Source: Lingula anatina
Taxonomy: Eukaryota > Brachiopoda > Lingulata > Lingulida > Lingulidae
Length of the DNA stretch: 49,386 bases
Assembly: GCF_001039355.2 (NCBI RefSeq)
Contig: NW_019774914.1
Location: 399,927-449,312 of the forward strand
Direction: 5' to 3'
The position numbers and the translations under genes were made by a program. Shown here in pieces: positions 32,540 to 47,699 of the stretch (position 1 is the stretch's first letter; each line of letters begins with the position of its first letter). The notes under the pieces were generated by a model. The model saw only the letters and a list, made by a program, of their open reading frames with translations, was not told the DNA's origin and did not search any database.

Positions 32540-32675
32540 GTCCGAAGGTTCATTGGTCCGAAAAGTGGTAACATTTTCATCGATTTTTTAATCAAGGGTT
32601 CATTGGTCCGAAGGTTTTATAGTGAACATTCGGACCAATGAACCTTCGGACTATTGAACCTTCGGACTATCGCTA
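32540..32675. repeat. Palindromic TTCGGACCAATGAACC repeats
   Basis: GGTTCATTGGTCCGAA occurs twice on the plus strand (about 32547 and 32598), and its inverse TTCGGACCAATGAACC occurs at about 32630, with further CTTCGGACTAT-type partial copies. The repeats form a strong foldback directly after the gap and about 260 bp before the MED27 ATG. Family unidentified. Confidence 0.8.
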
Positions 32676-32931
32676 CGGCCCCGATTCGGGTAGGAAGCTT
32701 AACGTATCATATTACCCAAGATGAGACTAAGTGTAAAAAATTATGGAATTGACGTGTTTATGTTAAATTGTTTTGAAGAGTTCGTAACTATATACAAACT
32801 TGAATCTGTTTCTTTACATTTTCAGTGATGAAACGATTAATGTTTTTGTGGTCAGCACAGGCAAATCTTTTCTTGGCTAATAGCTATGCTGAAAAGCAGT
32901 GCAACTAGACTCCGATAACATAAACTACACA

Positions 32932-35900
32932 ATGGCTACAGACATTCAAGATTTGTTAGCAAGGTCGCTTTTAGCAGTAAGAACTCTCCGATCCAGCGTT
33001 AACCAAGTATTCGAAAGATTCAGAAATGGAATGAAGGAAGACAACAGCAATGAAAACAAAGAACGGTCATTTCTTAATGAGTTGCAGCAAGGCTTGTTGT
33101 CAGTGAACCAAAACCTTGGGTAAATACATCCTAATCATGTAATGATTCTTATTTCTTATGGCTAATTTATTCACCAAACAAAACGTAGTACGCTTCTGTC
33201 TTTTGGTTTTGCTTGTACAGAAAATTTTTCTGCTTTACGATGTTTATCTGAATTTTCTTCCCGGTTTATTTTGAAACGATTTTAAGTGATGGATTATGTG
33301 GGTGATGTAAATTGTAATATTCCGAGAATTTTAATTAAAAGGCACTTTTCACAGATAGATTTTGATAGATTGAGAAATTAATACCATTACTAGTACATAA
33401 TAGAGTTTTGTAAACAGGGCCCATACTCTGCACAGCCAGTTAACCAAATTAATTTAGAGTCGTCCAAACAGTTGGTAGCAAACTTGTGAAAGGGAGTAAT
33501 TACATATTAGGGCCAGTAAAAATCAGGGGCAAACAGAAGCTGTCTTCTGGGTCTTCCAGAAGAGGCTCAGAATTTTTGAAGTTTACTTAGATAGGCATCT
33601 AATTTCTTTCTGTCATAAACAGTCAAGATGGAGGATGGATCAACAAAGATAATTTGGAAGATTGTTAGAAGATATCTCTGTCACCCCCCCCTCCCCCCCC
33701 CCGAAAATGGTGCGAAACAGAAAATTGTACTGGTCGTGAAAAGACATAAAGTGCTCCACTACTCTGTCAAGTAATGGGTTTTATATATGATTTAAATTGT
33801 GCTTATCAACATTTTCTGTACATCACAGAGAGGTAGAGAAGCTAGGCAGTGTGATAACAGCCCCAGCTGGTCCTCTCCTGTCAGGGAACTCTGCACTGCT
33901 CAGTTTGGACCCTGTGCTGGACAAGACACCCCTCCACTCACAGTTGTTACAGGCTTACAAGTGGTCCAATAAGGTGAGATGTTACAGGCTTACAAGTGGT
34001 CCAATAAGGTGAGATGTTACAGGCTTACAAGTGGTCCAATAAGGTGAGATGTTACAGGCTTACAAGTGGTCCAATAAGGTGAGATGTTACAGGCTTACAA
34101 GTGGTCCAATTAGGTGAGATGTTGGAGGCTTACAATATTGTACATATGATGTGAGTTGTCTGTCACTCTGTTGACCCACTCCATCTACCCATTATCCTGA
34201 GAAATTCAATTGGGCAATTTCAAAATGTGAAGTGAGTCACTGTGATGACACGCACACACAAACATTTTGGGGTTCACAACCAGGTAACATCAGACAGTTT
34301 CTTCATATGAATATTTTTATTTATCTATCTATTTGTTTGTTCATTTATTTTTTTTTTTATTTTCACATTTCAGGTTCATGATGTGGCAAACCATGCCTTT
34401 GTGCTCCTAAATCAAAACTCCCTAAAACGTTCCACATTGCCTTCAGGTGGCCCCGCAGCCAAAAGACTGCGCACTGCCCAACAGAACTTCCACAAACTGC
34501 CTCCACAGTAAGTGGGTAACCCGCTGTCATGATTCTGAGACAGTCTAAAGTATTTTTCTTCTTTTTAACATCCTTTCATTAAGATGAGCAGTTGTTCCCA
34601 GTCTTAAATTAGAAGATATTGAAGGGACAAGAAGGATTATGAAGGAAAAGGATTTTGTTGAGGGGGAAAAAGTGCTTTTGGATGTCCCCAAATTATGACA
34701 GTCTAATTTTCAGTCTTAAGTATTGGTTTGACACAGCTTTGTAAATATATGCATTTCTTCTATTTTTTAATCTAGTTGATTGATATTTTTTTTTAAATAT
34801 ATAACTTCATTTTTTTCCTAATTCATAACAGGATACTGTAAATGGTCAAGTGATATGATAGGGTGATAGGGAAGATTACAATAAAAAATTTCCAAAAACT
34901 GTCAGTGTATTCCCTGTGAAAATTTGTAATTCCAGACAAATTGATGCTGTCATTGATACTCAGAAAAGAATGTTTCCAGATTTGGATATTAAGATCCACA
35001 GGCCTCAAGGAACAGCAGCGGTACTAGAGGTAAGGGCCAAAGTCAGGAATACTGACACTTTCTTTGAAATATTCTAATTGCGATCATAAAGATACAGGTA
35101 CCATCACGCTATAAATAAAGTGAACAATATTAGGCATTCTAAATAAAGACTAAATGAGGCACAGATCAAAAACAGTTCTCATGAAAAGGTATGTAATTCA
35201 TTGAAGGTTTTTCTGTTGAGGGTTGGCTTCATGTAACAGGGATGAGACCAGTCCTTGCTGAAAAAGTAGGAAAACTGGCCAGGGGTCCAGGGTACATAAT
35301 TCACAAGAATGACTCAAATGACCCTGAAAAAGTAGGAATTCCGACAAAAGTTGGGAAATTGGCCGGGGGTCCAGGGTACACAATTCACAAGAATGACTCA
35401 GATGACCCTTACAAAGTCAGAAAAGTCTCATCAGTGATATAAGCACTGCATATGAATTTAAGACATATTACCTTTGTGGTTGTTTTAATGTATACGGATG
35501 TTAACATTTTCATGTAAATATACCTCAGAAGATGTTAATGTTGAAATAATACCTAAAACTGTTTCTAGGTTACAGTTGGGAGAGCTATGAAAATTATCAT
35601 AGTATTACGGGGACTTATTTTGGAGACAGTTAATGTAAGAGGGTTAGACGAACAAAGTTTTAAAGACAACGGAGAGGTAAGTTAACAAATGGTGTAATTA
35701 AAAAAAAAAAGATTCTTTTAGATGTACTTTTAATTGTGACGGTTACAATTGGGGAAGAAATTATTATTAAAACTGCAGCTCTCTTCTAAGTACAAACACC
35801 ATAATTATTACCAGTGGTATTACTGAGCCTATGAAAATTCATTAATTAAGGTTTTTATTTTGTATTTATAATGTTTTTGTTCAATCACAAACAAATATTA

Positions 35901-36918
35901 ATGACATATAATCTTTTTATCTTATAGTTGGATATATGGACAAAGTCAAAGTACTTAGTTTACTTAAAGGTAAGTTTTCCAATTTTGAAATGCTCATATA
36001 GGTTATTGTATGTACGTAGCAAAAGAAACTGTTGGCCCTAATTAGTAAAATGGTGTAATGTCTGGAAGAGAGTTAAGTACAGAAATGAATTTCATTATCT
36101 CAAGAGTTACACATTACTATGCATAACTTTATGACTAAAATTGTTTTGTTTGACTTGAACAAATCTTGTAGAATAGTTTTGGTAATGGCCAAAACTTATA
36201 AACATTACCTGATTGAATTCTGCGCAATTCTTGAACATATCTTCAGTTCTAAAATTTTTGTGTTGTGCACAGTTAACTGTATCTTGATTTAGTGCTTAGT
36301 AATTCAGTAAAACTACTTTTCTTTCAGATCACAGAGCATGCGTGTGCTGCTTTACTCCATTTCTACATGCCACATAGACCAGACATTGCTTTCAGATCAT
36401 TCTTGGTGAGTATACATCATAAAGATCACACAGTGCTTTTGGTTTGCTAGGAATAGTAAGAAGAAATGGCTCAGTTACCTACAACTTGGCGCTGCTTTAG
36501 ACAGAAAAATGCCAGGAAAATATTGATTTTTCAGTTTAAATCGGATGGAAAAATCCTGTCTGAATGTGTCACAAATCATCCTGATAAGTAGCGAGAATTT
36601 GTTCTATTAAGTGGATAAAAGATCGTCCAAATGTTTGATCTTGTTTTGAACTAATTTATATTTGGTGTAGATCTAGTTCTTCATAGAAGTGATATTGTCC
36701 AGTTAGTTCACAATATTTTCTTATAATTAATCAATTTAAATAAATTCACATAATTAGTTTATTGTTGTACTCAATTTTTCCAGACTTGGTTAAACAGCTA
36801 CACATCTCTGTTCACTATTCCCTGTGCAAAATGTGAGACTTACCTGCAGGACAATTTACCTCCAACATGGCGGGAGTTCAGAAATCTCAAACCTTATCAT
36901 GAAGGTTGCAGACCTTGA
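32932..36918 (+). CDS. MED27: MED27, Mediator complex subunit 27 (complete, 8 exons)
   Basis: Exons: 32932-33119, 33829-33973, 34374-34507, 34936-35029, 35569-35676, 35928-35969, 36328-36405, 36784-36918. The splice phases agree, giving 307 codons plus TGA (human MED27 is 311 aa). Recognisable blocks are ALRSSV-like VRTLRSSVNQVFERF near the N-terminus, LLSLDPVLDKTPLHSQLLQA and YKWSNK (about residues 90-111), LDIWTKSKY (about 224-232), and a C-terminal part with CAKCETYLQDNLPPTWREFR followed by His and Cys, probably a small metal-binding tail. MED27 is a nuclear subunit linking Mediator to activators. The ATG chosen follows stops upstream and gives the family-sized N-terminus. The exon 2 donor with its last 28 coding bases is tandemly amplified. 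Confidence 0.95.
33545..33690 (+). repeat. Dispersed repeat in MED27 intron 1
   Basis: Shares ordered blocks with 23915-24075 in CEP76 intron 7 (CAGAATTTTTGAAGTTT, GGCATCTAATTT, GATGGATCAACAAAGATAAT). It is followed by a C-rich run at about 33683-33702. Confidence 0.6.
33946..34120 (+). repeat. 35-bp tandem repeat of the MED27 exon 2 donor, five copies
   Basis: The unit (starts at 33946, 33981, 34016, 34051 and 34086) contains the last 28 coding bases of exon 2 plus the donor GTGAGAT. The first copy holds the authentic junction at 33973/33974. The fifth has AATTAGGTGAG in place of AATAAGGTGAG, and a partial sixth decays after GTTGGAGGCTTACAA. Copies 1-4 appear identical, so the amplification is recent. 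Confidence 0.97.
35264..35431 (+). repeat. 84-bp direct repeat in MED27 intron 4
   Basis: Two copies lie 84 bases apart (35264 and 35348), sharing GGGGTCCAGGGTACA and ATTCACAAGAATGACTCA. 84 is a multiple of three, so both strands stay open in some frames, but no homology supports coding. Confidence 0.85.
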
Positions 36919-36931
36919 TGGAAGGAAGTGG

Positions 36932-37472
36932 AATAAATGGATGAATTGGATTTATTTTTCAAACAGGAGAATTTCAACAGGGCAGCAATTCAGTTTGTAC
37001 CTTGGTCGAAAATTATGAAGGATGAGCTCAAGTGTGCAGAGCCTTAGACAGGGGTTCCAAATAGCTGCCCTTTGGGAGAGAAAAGGTCTACACAGAAACA
37101 ACAATAGACCTAGGTTCAATGCCATTTTTGAAGTTGGGTTAACTAAGACTGCATTCCCATAAAATTAGATCAATCCATCTATATCGACCTAACTCCCTGG
37201 AGGTTTATGCTAAATTGCTGTCAGCCGAGCGCGCACGGTAGTTAATTACCCCCTTACAGCTTTTAGTAGGTGGGACAGATGCTTAAGCCGGCTAAGCTAA
37301 CAGTAATCTAGTGAGACTCCCCACAGGGATAGATCGATTTAAAATCTGTGGGAATGGGGTCTAAGGGAACAAAACACTACATTTTTTTCTGGAAAAAAAC
37401 TTTTGAATTGCTGGCTGCAGGCCTTGCATGGATGTTGCAGATTGCAGGTGCCGGTGTATAATTTGGAATAAA
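36932..37472 (+). promoter_or_regulatory. Candidate MED27 polyadenylation signals
   Basis: AATAAA is present at 36932-36937, very close to the stop codon at 36916-36918, and again at 37467-37472. The second gives a more usual 3' UTR length and would include the MITE at 37148-37361. Confidence 0.35.
37148..37361. mobile_element. MITE copy downstream of MED27 (reverse orientation)
   Basis: This is the reverse complement relative of 27384-27607, with GCATTCCCATAAAATTAGAT at one end and AAAATCTGTGGGAATGGGG at the other, and the TTAATTACCCCCTTACAGCT interior. Confidence 0.8.
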
Positions 37473-40400
37473 TTTGCAGGTAAACACATTTATAATGGAA
37501 CATATTACAGGCATTGATAAAATTTCAGAATTCCTCAGCAGCTTCTTCATCTGCAGATGATTGTGGAAGGCAATGACTGATAGGAATTTTTTTTTTTTGA
37601 AAGCATTTTTTTAAATTGCTTCAGACTTACAAACTTATGAAATTTTCCAGCTATTGTCATTGCGCCCAGTTTATTGCTAATGAATAGCTATAAACATGAA
37701 GTTCTGAATAGCGTCAGACTTGAAATTATACATTATCATAAAATATACATTATCATAAAAAAATCCAAAAGTTCAGAATGTTCCAACACGGCTTGTCAGT
37801 CTTACTCGTAAACATTTTGTTTATCCTAAAATAGCATTTATGCATCATGTAAAATTAAACCAATAAAATCAAGAAACCACAACAACTGCTATATAGACCA
37901 AGGCTTTTATTTTAATTAAGAAATTCATAATAAGATAGTAATAATATTACTACTAATAATAATTAGACTTTAAAAAAGACAGACAACAAAGGCTGAAGAA
38001 TCTCCTCCCAGCATGGGCCTGGTATAGCTAGTAGTATAGCTGCTAACTAGAAACATCAACACATATTGATTATTTGACTGCAGCACAAAGTGGAACAAAG
38101 TCAACTTGAAGCAGATCCAGCAGAGCAAGTGACTGGAATATCATGACATTGTATGGATACATACAGAACATTGGTACCTTGCAGTTGCTCTGCCTTGTGT
38201 TTTTGTATGATCATTATAATAATAGTAATAATAACTATGGAACGTCAAAGTTTTTCTAGCCAGTATGTGCTGTCCCTATCGCCAGTCCAAGCAGCAGAGA
38301 CAAAACTGGGCACATCCATCGCAATCTTATTCCGATTATATTAGAACTTATATTAGAGCTGAATTGTCAAGGTCAAGTTCAACTTTGTTGATTGCAATTC
38401 ACCTGTCTTCCAAATTACAGTTTTGGGTGATTTTAGAGTCATTTTATTTATTTATTTTTCCTTTGTTTGCACATACTGGGGCACACTTGGCAAATTGCAG
38501 TGAACATCGTATCCCTATTACCTTGAAAATTCAAATCAATGCAGGAAACTCATTAAAATAATTTAGAATGGCTGTGCCTTTACATATACCTTATACATAT
38601 ACATCACATTTGATGTACCTTGCCAGGACCATAGTACAAAACAAAGGTAATAAAATGTGTTTCCAATGTAGAATCATCAATTAGCATTCCACTGAAGTCG
38701 ATAAGAATACTTAATCTAATATGTCAGTGCGTGAAATAAAATGCACTGTAGAGCTCAACTGGTCATCTCACCATATTAAATACAGTAAAGTCAGGCCACC
38801 TGTTTTATAAAAGCAATTCTGAAAGTATTTTTTTCCACAGTAAGTAATGGTGGATACTGCTGTTGCTGTTCAATAGTACTTCCCCCAAAAATCAAACATC
38901 TTATGTAAAAGTTGGAGATAGAGCTGAACACATTAGCAGTACTGACCTCCTTCAAATACAGAAAATAACTAAGAATAAATCTTTGAATAAATTCCAACCT
39001 GCCAACACGGCAAAAGAAAATAATTATTAAAAAGGGGACCCCCCCCCCCCCTCTTTTCTTGCCACTACACAAATGCCAAGTTCCGTTCTCTTTCTATGAA
39101 ACTGATACTGTGTTATCAAGTTGAAGTCACCACACTAAGAGACACAGGGAGTTGTAGCCCTCTCAAGCAGCCCATCAAATCACCTTGAACTGTGCCAAGA
39201 TATCATAGCACTACACAAGAACCAACAAGCAAATATTCATTGCAAAAACCAGGGAATGGAATCAGCTGTAGTATTCAGAGGTTTCCCCCAGATCTTTTCC
39301 AAAATGACAGTAAGTAAAGATGAAACCAAAGGCCCTCCACTTGAGAATCTATTTTTCATCATACACAAAATGGTTCCATTTCTTGGGAGTATTCTTTTAA
39401 GCAAATACATGTGCTGTTTCTGTAGTAAAGCAGAAATGCAGAACTATAAATGCATGACAAAATATATATATATATCTATCTATACAAAAATGTAAAAGCA
39501 CAGCTGATTGGACGAGGATGAGGTCTGGCCTAAATCGAGACTAATTACTAGTCAGTCGACTTACATGACCTTGCAAATGATGTTCCTAGGTCATTACATG
39601 TCATTTCAAGAGCAAAGTGTAGTACAAGAAAGTAAGAGATCTCAAGACTTCAAATTTCAAGTTTGCTCTAAGCATGATGAGTGTAAGATTTTGGTGACCA
39701 CGGTCTTATGTGACCTGATTATTTATTTTTACAATCTGACACTGCCCTACCAAAGAAAGCCATGCCATTTTGCCTAGTATCAGAACTCACTAGCATAAAA
39801 ATACAAGCTAAAAGCAGAAAAATATTCACTTCAATATTAGAGTTGAAAGGGATTCCTAAGCACTGTTTTGCTCAAGATACTTGTACAATGTTTAGGCTCA
39901 TATAAAAGGAAAACAGGCTGGGATGGCAACAGATAAAAACCAGCAGGAAATGCCAAAAGGCACAGACCACGCTAACACTTGTTCTTTTCCCATGTGTTGT
40001 GAAGGTCAGCAGGTAAAAGATCTGTCCTGTAGTAAATAAGATCAAATGCTCAGGTCTACATCAGTTTGGCCTACATGGTATCAACATTTCTCACTGTAAC
40101 CATACAGTTACCCACAAGGCAATGCTCCACAGAAGCAACTTTTGGCAGAATACAGAAACTAAAAAGAAATTCTCTTTGCTGAACTGTGTAGGTTCTATCT
40201 TGATTAGGTCTGCTGACTTCATTCAAACAGAATAAGAGGTCTATAAGAGCCTGTTGTGATCTAGACATTACTTTGGACAGCATTTATGAGTGACATAATC
40301 AGTCCATAGGGGGCAGCAGTAGTAGACAGGCTTCCTGATGCTAGGGGGCAGTGGAGCATACTTGCACCCACCACTTGAGGTTTGTGACACAAATGTTGTG

Positions 40401-41306
40401 CAAACAAAAACATGAAATGCAACAGAAAAAGACATAAAATAATACACTTCCATAGTAATATAACAAAAGGTATCTTTCACTGTTAGACGGAACTAATTTT
40501 TTCATCAATATAATCCTTTTACCAAAATACTCAAACCCATACAACCTTCTGAAATCAGTATCATTATTATACTGAATATTTAAGACTTCTCAGCCAACTG
40601 GTACTGTTCTCAATTCTCAGTGAACTACATATCTCATCCGAGTGAAAAATCTCATAATCATCATCATATACCCAGTGACTCCTGCACCTACAACTGTAAA
40701 CTGTACTGTAAAATAAAACGATCAATATTACCATTATCTTTTTTTTTCATACAATACCAATCTTGGGTAGCTTGTTATAAATGAACTGAAATACATAGAC
40801 ACATGAAAAAAATTTTGTATTCTGCCTAGTGGTAATTCCAAGTATTTAAACCATTTTGTGCTGAAAACAATCACACCCACTGTCCAGGTAGTAACATGTA
40901 ATCTGTTTAAGCCAGATTTACTTGCAACCAAAATATTATAGCCAAACTTACTAAGAGTCAGAATTAGAAGATAGATATGCTCAGCTCAGCAACAATCTGA
41001 ATCAATCCAAGTCATCTAGCCTCCACATCACAGTTCTTCTTAAAGAGATCAATGCTGCCAGATGTTCAAAAGAGAAAGATACAAAACATACATCTCACTG
41101 CTTGTGATAATGACCAGTTAATCAACTAGGAAAATAGTTATCCCTTTGTTTCATTATTGAAGAGCCCTCTGTCAATAAGAGACCAGATGTCAAAGGTCAG
41201 CTTGACTTGATCAACAGATGCTCATTGAGAAGAACCAGAAAGTTTGTGATTCAATACAATGGTCACCTAAACAACATTATCCAAATAATTGTCTAGTGAA
41301 GTGTTA

Positions 41307-41520
41307 GACCCCATTTAGATAGAATCATCGTTCTAGTTGGGCTGGTCCAAACTCCATGAAGGATTCTCGCTAAGTGCATAATTGTCTAACAAGCCTCTTC
41401 AAGCAGCTAAGGGGTAATTAACTTTTAAGTAGCTTCTCAAGGAGGCATGCCATACAATTAAGCCGACTGCAAATAGCCAGACCCCCCCCCCCCCCCCAAC
41501 CTTGAGTTGGACAGACCCCA
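41307..41520. mobile_element. Diverged MITE relative
   Basis: It shares the GACCCCATTTAGAT start and the internal AGCTAAGGGGTAATTAAC and AGCCGACTGCAAATAG blocks with the 27384 element, in the same orientation. A C-run of about 17 bases (41482-41498) replaces the C-rich patch. Confidence 0.55.
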
Positions 41521-42514
41521 CTAGTACGATGGTGATATCTGTATGTTCATTTAGTGGTGAGACTGCTGCTATTGCCATTACATGTAAAGCTATGACAATA
41601 TTATATTAAATGGTGCACTCTTTCCCTTGCTTACTGTTGACTCTAACTTCAGTACAACTAATGCTGTACAAGATCCAACATCTTTCTTCTATCATATGCT
41701 TGTTAACACAGAAAAAGCTGAAGCAGTTTTTAAAAGGTCAATCTTTTCCATTTCTCACGCAATAAACATGAAAGTTCACTAACATCAACTGTCACGTGCT
41801 TCAACAAAGGCACTGAAACCCTAGGTGAGTAATGATTAGGTTTTGGGCATAAAGTACAACTGTTACTTGATGACAAATAAAATGTTGAATGCTTATCTGA
41901 TCCTTTTTAAAAAGTTGAAAAATGTGTAAATCTTTACTTTGAATTCAATAACAAGATCAAAGTTCAGATACACAGCATATGTCAGCTAAGTGAAATGAAA
42001 ATGCAACAGAATATGTAACTTTAAGGCTGTTAATGCTAGTATTGGTCAACTCAAGCACTGTTATTATACCATATAGAATTCCAGAGTGCACTGTCACAGT
42101 CCCGACTCAGTACATCTTCTCAAGACCTAAATTAATTAGTTCAGTGGCAGAAAATGAACACATAAATAAATATTTTTAGTCAATAGGTATGTTTCAGCTA
42201 AAAACCTTTTCTGTCAAAAATAAACCAACTTGCGAGAGCAAATCTGAGCAGGTACACGTACTTCTTGTCTATTTCTGCAGCTTTCAATAAATACTGTTTT
42301 GCCCCCTTCAGCCTAGAAACCTGGTCGTAATCTAGTTGATACAGCGACTAGTACAAGAAGAGCACAGACAGCACTGCTATAGATTATGAACCAAGCATGT
42401 CTCCTGTGTGACATCACCATAGAGCTTTCTGCATATGATCTAATAGATATAGATATATATACGAGATAGAACCAAAGACAAGCTAACAAAAGCTTATGAA
42501 TACATAAGACTACT

Positions 42515-42617
42515 TGTAAGTGTATATATCTATCTATATATATATACATACATATAAATATATATATAGATATAAATATACTCACATATATACTTATATA
42601 TAAATATATATATATAT
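42515..42617. repeat. AT-rich simple repeat (TA/TATC)
   Basis: Mixed TATA, TATC and CATA runs over about 100 bases. Confidence 0.9.
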
Positions 42618-43188
42618 ACGGGAGTCAAACAGCTGGCTTGCTTCACATACCCCAGTTTATCAAGTTACTACATTCAACTGTTTTTGGATATGTGGGTGCA
42701 TGCATGTGCGTGTGCTTGCTCACACGTCCACATTTCTGCACATGTAATAAGTCAACAAAATGTTACGTTGTTACGTTATGTGATGTTGGTTCTCACAGTC
42801 ACTGGCTTGATTCTACAGCCCCTTGTAGTTACTTATTAATGCAGGAACCTACTACTGCTGCTGCAATGTGGTAATTATTTTCCTTTATACATTGGCAAAA
42901 TGGACACAAAATATGTACAAACTGCAGTTAATCTTGGTACCATGAAAAGAATATACACTATTTGTACACTAGGCTGTTCCACAGTCTTCTTACGCTTCTT
43001 GTTTCCCTCCAACATTATGGCAACCCCTGACCTTCACCTTTGACCTCTAATGGCTCCATCCTATTCACTGAATCCAGCCAATCAAATCCTTGATGTCCAG
43101 TTGACTGACAGACAAGCTTGCTCACAACAACACAGTGCACATCACAGGCAAGTTTTTCCATTTGGGCAGAGGCAGTGACGGCATTATC

Positions 43189-43275
43189 ACCACCACCATC
43201 CTCTTCTTCTTCTTCATCTTCATCAACAGTGATGCATCAACATCATCATTGTCATCATCAACAACAACATCATCT
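43189..43275. repeat. Trinucleotide-rich tract (TCD)n
   Basis: CAC, TTC, CAT and AAC triplets over about 85 bases. The apparent Ser/His-rich frame across it is low complexity, not a gene. Confidence 0.85.
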
Positions 43276-43341
43276 CAAGTTCAAGTCTAGTTGTCCAATA
43301 ATAACTTTACAGAAGTTGCTGCAGTAGCAGTCCCATTGGCT

Positions 43342-46301
<2,960 letters not shown>

Positions 46302-46302
46302 N
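46302..46302. other. Single N, contig join breaking G-alpha-s
   Basis: On the minus strand the N is the first base of the Gln codon of DVGGQRDERRK. The bases upstream of it on that strand do not encode DVGG or any G-alpha sequence, and no splice acceptor is present. A misjoin is the simplest reading. Confidence 0.8.
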
Positions 46303-46619
46303 ATGAGTATACCCGTTTAACTACTGGGGATGTTTAGAAAGAGATTAGATGAAAAGGCAAACGGAAAAAAAGGAGAAAATAAGTGATAATAAATGTAAGA
46401 ATTTTAATTCTTGGGATGTTTCGTCGTTTGTGCTTCAAGATGAATAATCAGATGCACTTTTTTGGCGTTAATAATAGTCATATTGCAGTGAATCAATGCA
46501 TTTTAGTGGAAAGAATGACGCCCCGTTTATTTTAATTATTATATGAATTTCTCGAAAGTTGTCATAATGTCGGTTGTGATTTTGTATCTTATGAAATAAG
46601 TTCCACATTCAACCTTCAG

Positions 46620-47499
46620 GCCACAAAGAGGATATATAAAAACCACCTGTCTACTAAAGGAGATGGCTCAAAATACTGGCCAGGCGTGAGAGATGTCACA
46701 GAGGAGGACGCGCGCGCTCAGGGCTATAATTTAGGAATTTACAATAACAACAAAAAGGTGGGTATTCTCTTTCTTTTAAGAAAAATATGAGACCGCACTT
46801 GCATTCCTAGGACTAGGACATTCTTGTCACACTTGGTTTCATAGCCGGTGATAACAATCTAGAGTCCACCTCTTAAATTCAATACTCATACGGGTTTTAT
46901 TTTAACCGCCCTGAGCGCGCCCTAAAATTACTATATTTGTTTCAACTTTCCAGAATGAGTCTCTGTCGACTTACGACCGTCTGTTTCACACGCAGCACGG
47001 CTACGACGCTAAGCTGCACCGCGACGACGTTCACACGCTGAGAGGGCTGAAGATACACGAGGAGGTAGGGGATGGATATGTGTGTGTGTCAATTTTCAAG
47101 AAATAAAACATAAATGAAATAAATAATTGGTTGCTGAAAATGTTAACACAATGAATTTTTATTTGTACATGCATGTGAAATTAGTGAATATATCAACTTA
47201 AGAAATATCGCGTCGCTTAACTAATAATATACTGTCGGTTTAGATGTATTTTCACATATAGACAACTTTAGTCAGAAAGATAATAAATAAATGCAACTTA
47301 ATCTAATTTTATAATAGCAATTTCAAACTTATTTTTATTTCAGGAACAAATGAAGCCAGTCCCCACCCTGTCGTCATCCATGTACGGACATAAGGTGGAC
47401 AAGCCGCTAGAGGACGCCTCTGAACGCCAGTACGTCAGAATTGAACACGTGATGAAGGGATTTTATCGAACAGGCGGCACAGGACTGGGGGAGAATTAA
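46620..47499 (+). CDS. CFAP90: CFAP90 (C5orf49-like) ciliary protein, 5' end missing
   Basis: Exons 46620-46757, 46954-47064 and 47344-47499 (TAA at 47497-47499) are joined in phase 0 at GT-AG sites, giving 133 readable residues (human CFAP90 is about 147 aa). The middle and end (STYDRLFHTQHGYDAKLHRD, GLKIHEEEQMKPV, LSSSMYGHKVDKPL, MKGFYR) match vertebrate C5orf49/CFAP90, a small axonemal microtubule-associated protein of motile cilia. The first exon shown opens with an acceptor (CTTCAG) and has no in-frame ATG; an in-frame TAA lies at 46533-46535. The initiating exon must therefore be further upstream, probably lost at the join at 46302. The coding exons are GC-richer than their surroundings. 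Confidence 0.82.
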
Positions 47500-47670
47500 A
47501 TATAGGACTGCATAATGTGGACTTTTAAGGATCTTCGTGTTTATTGTATTGTTTCAATTTGTAAAACATTGTTATTTTAACTAAATTTCCTGTTCCTGCA
47601 TTTTCTGTTATTCAACAACTGTAGACATGCAAATCGTACGCGTGCACTCTGGTAACCTAAGAATTTTCAA

Positions 47671-47676
47671 AATAAA
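47671..47676 (+). promoter_or_regulatory. CFAP90 polyadenylation signal
   Basis: AATAAA about 170 bp after the CFAP90 stop; the first canonical signal downstream. Confidence 0.55.
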
Positions 47677-47699
47677 ATCATATAAAAGATTGATATGAA

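Larger units (their letters stand above)
37473..43341. other. Long noncoding stretch between MED27 and G-alpha-s
   Basis: No exon with homology or convincing coding signal is seen on either strand in almost 6 kb. Part of it is probably the 3' UTR of the minus-strand G-alpha-s gene. It holds a MITE relative (41307-41520), a C-run near 39040-39052, AT dinucleotide-rich tracts and ordinary AT-rich sequence. Confidence 0.55.

Noticed and set aside
32209-32641. Frames spanning the N gap
   Set aside because: They consist of unknown residues and a G homopolymer.
43118-43327. Ser/His-rich plus-strand frame
   Set aside because: Low-complexity trinucleotide tract, just downstream of the minus-strand G-alpha-s stop and antisense to it.
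46303-46320. ATG just after the N as a possible CFAP90 start exon
   Set aside because: The frame reads only five codons to a TAA, has no good donor and sits on a contig edge.
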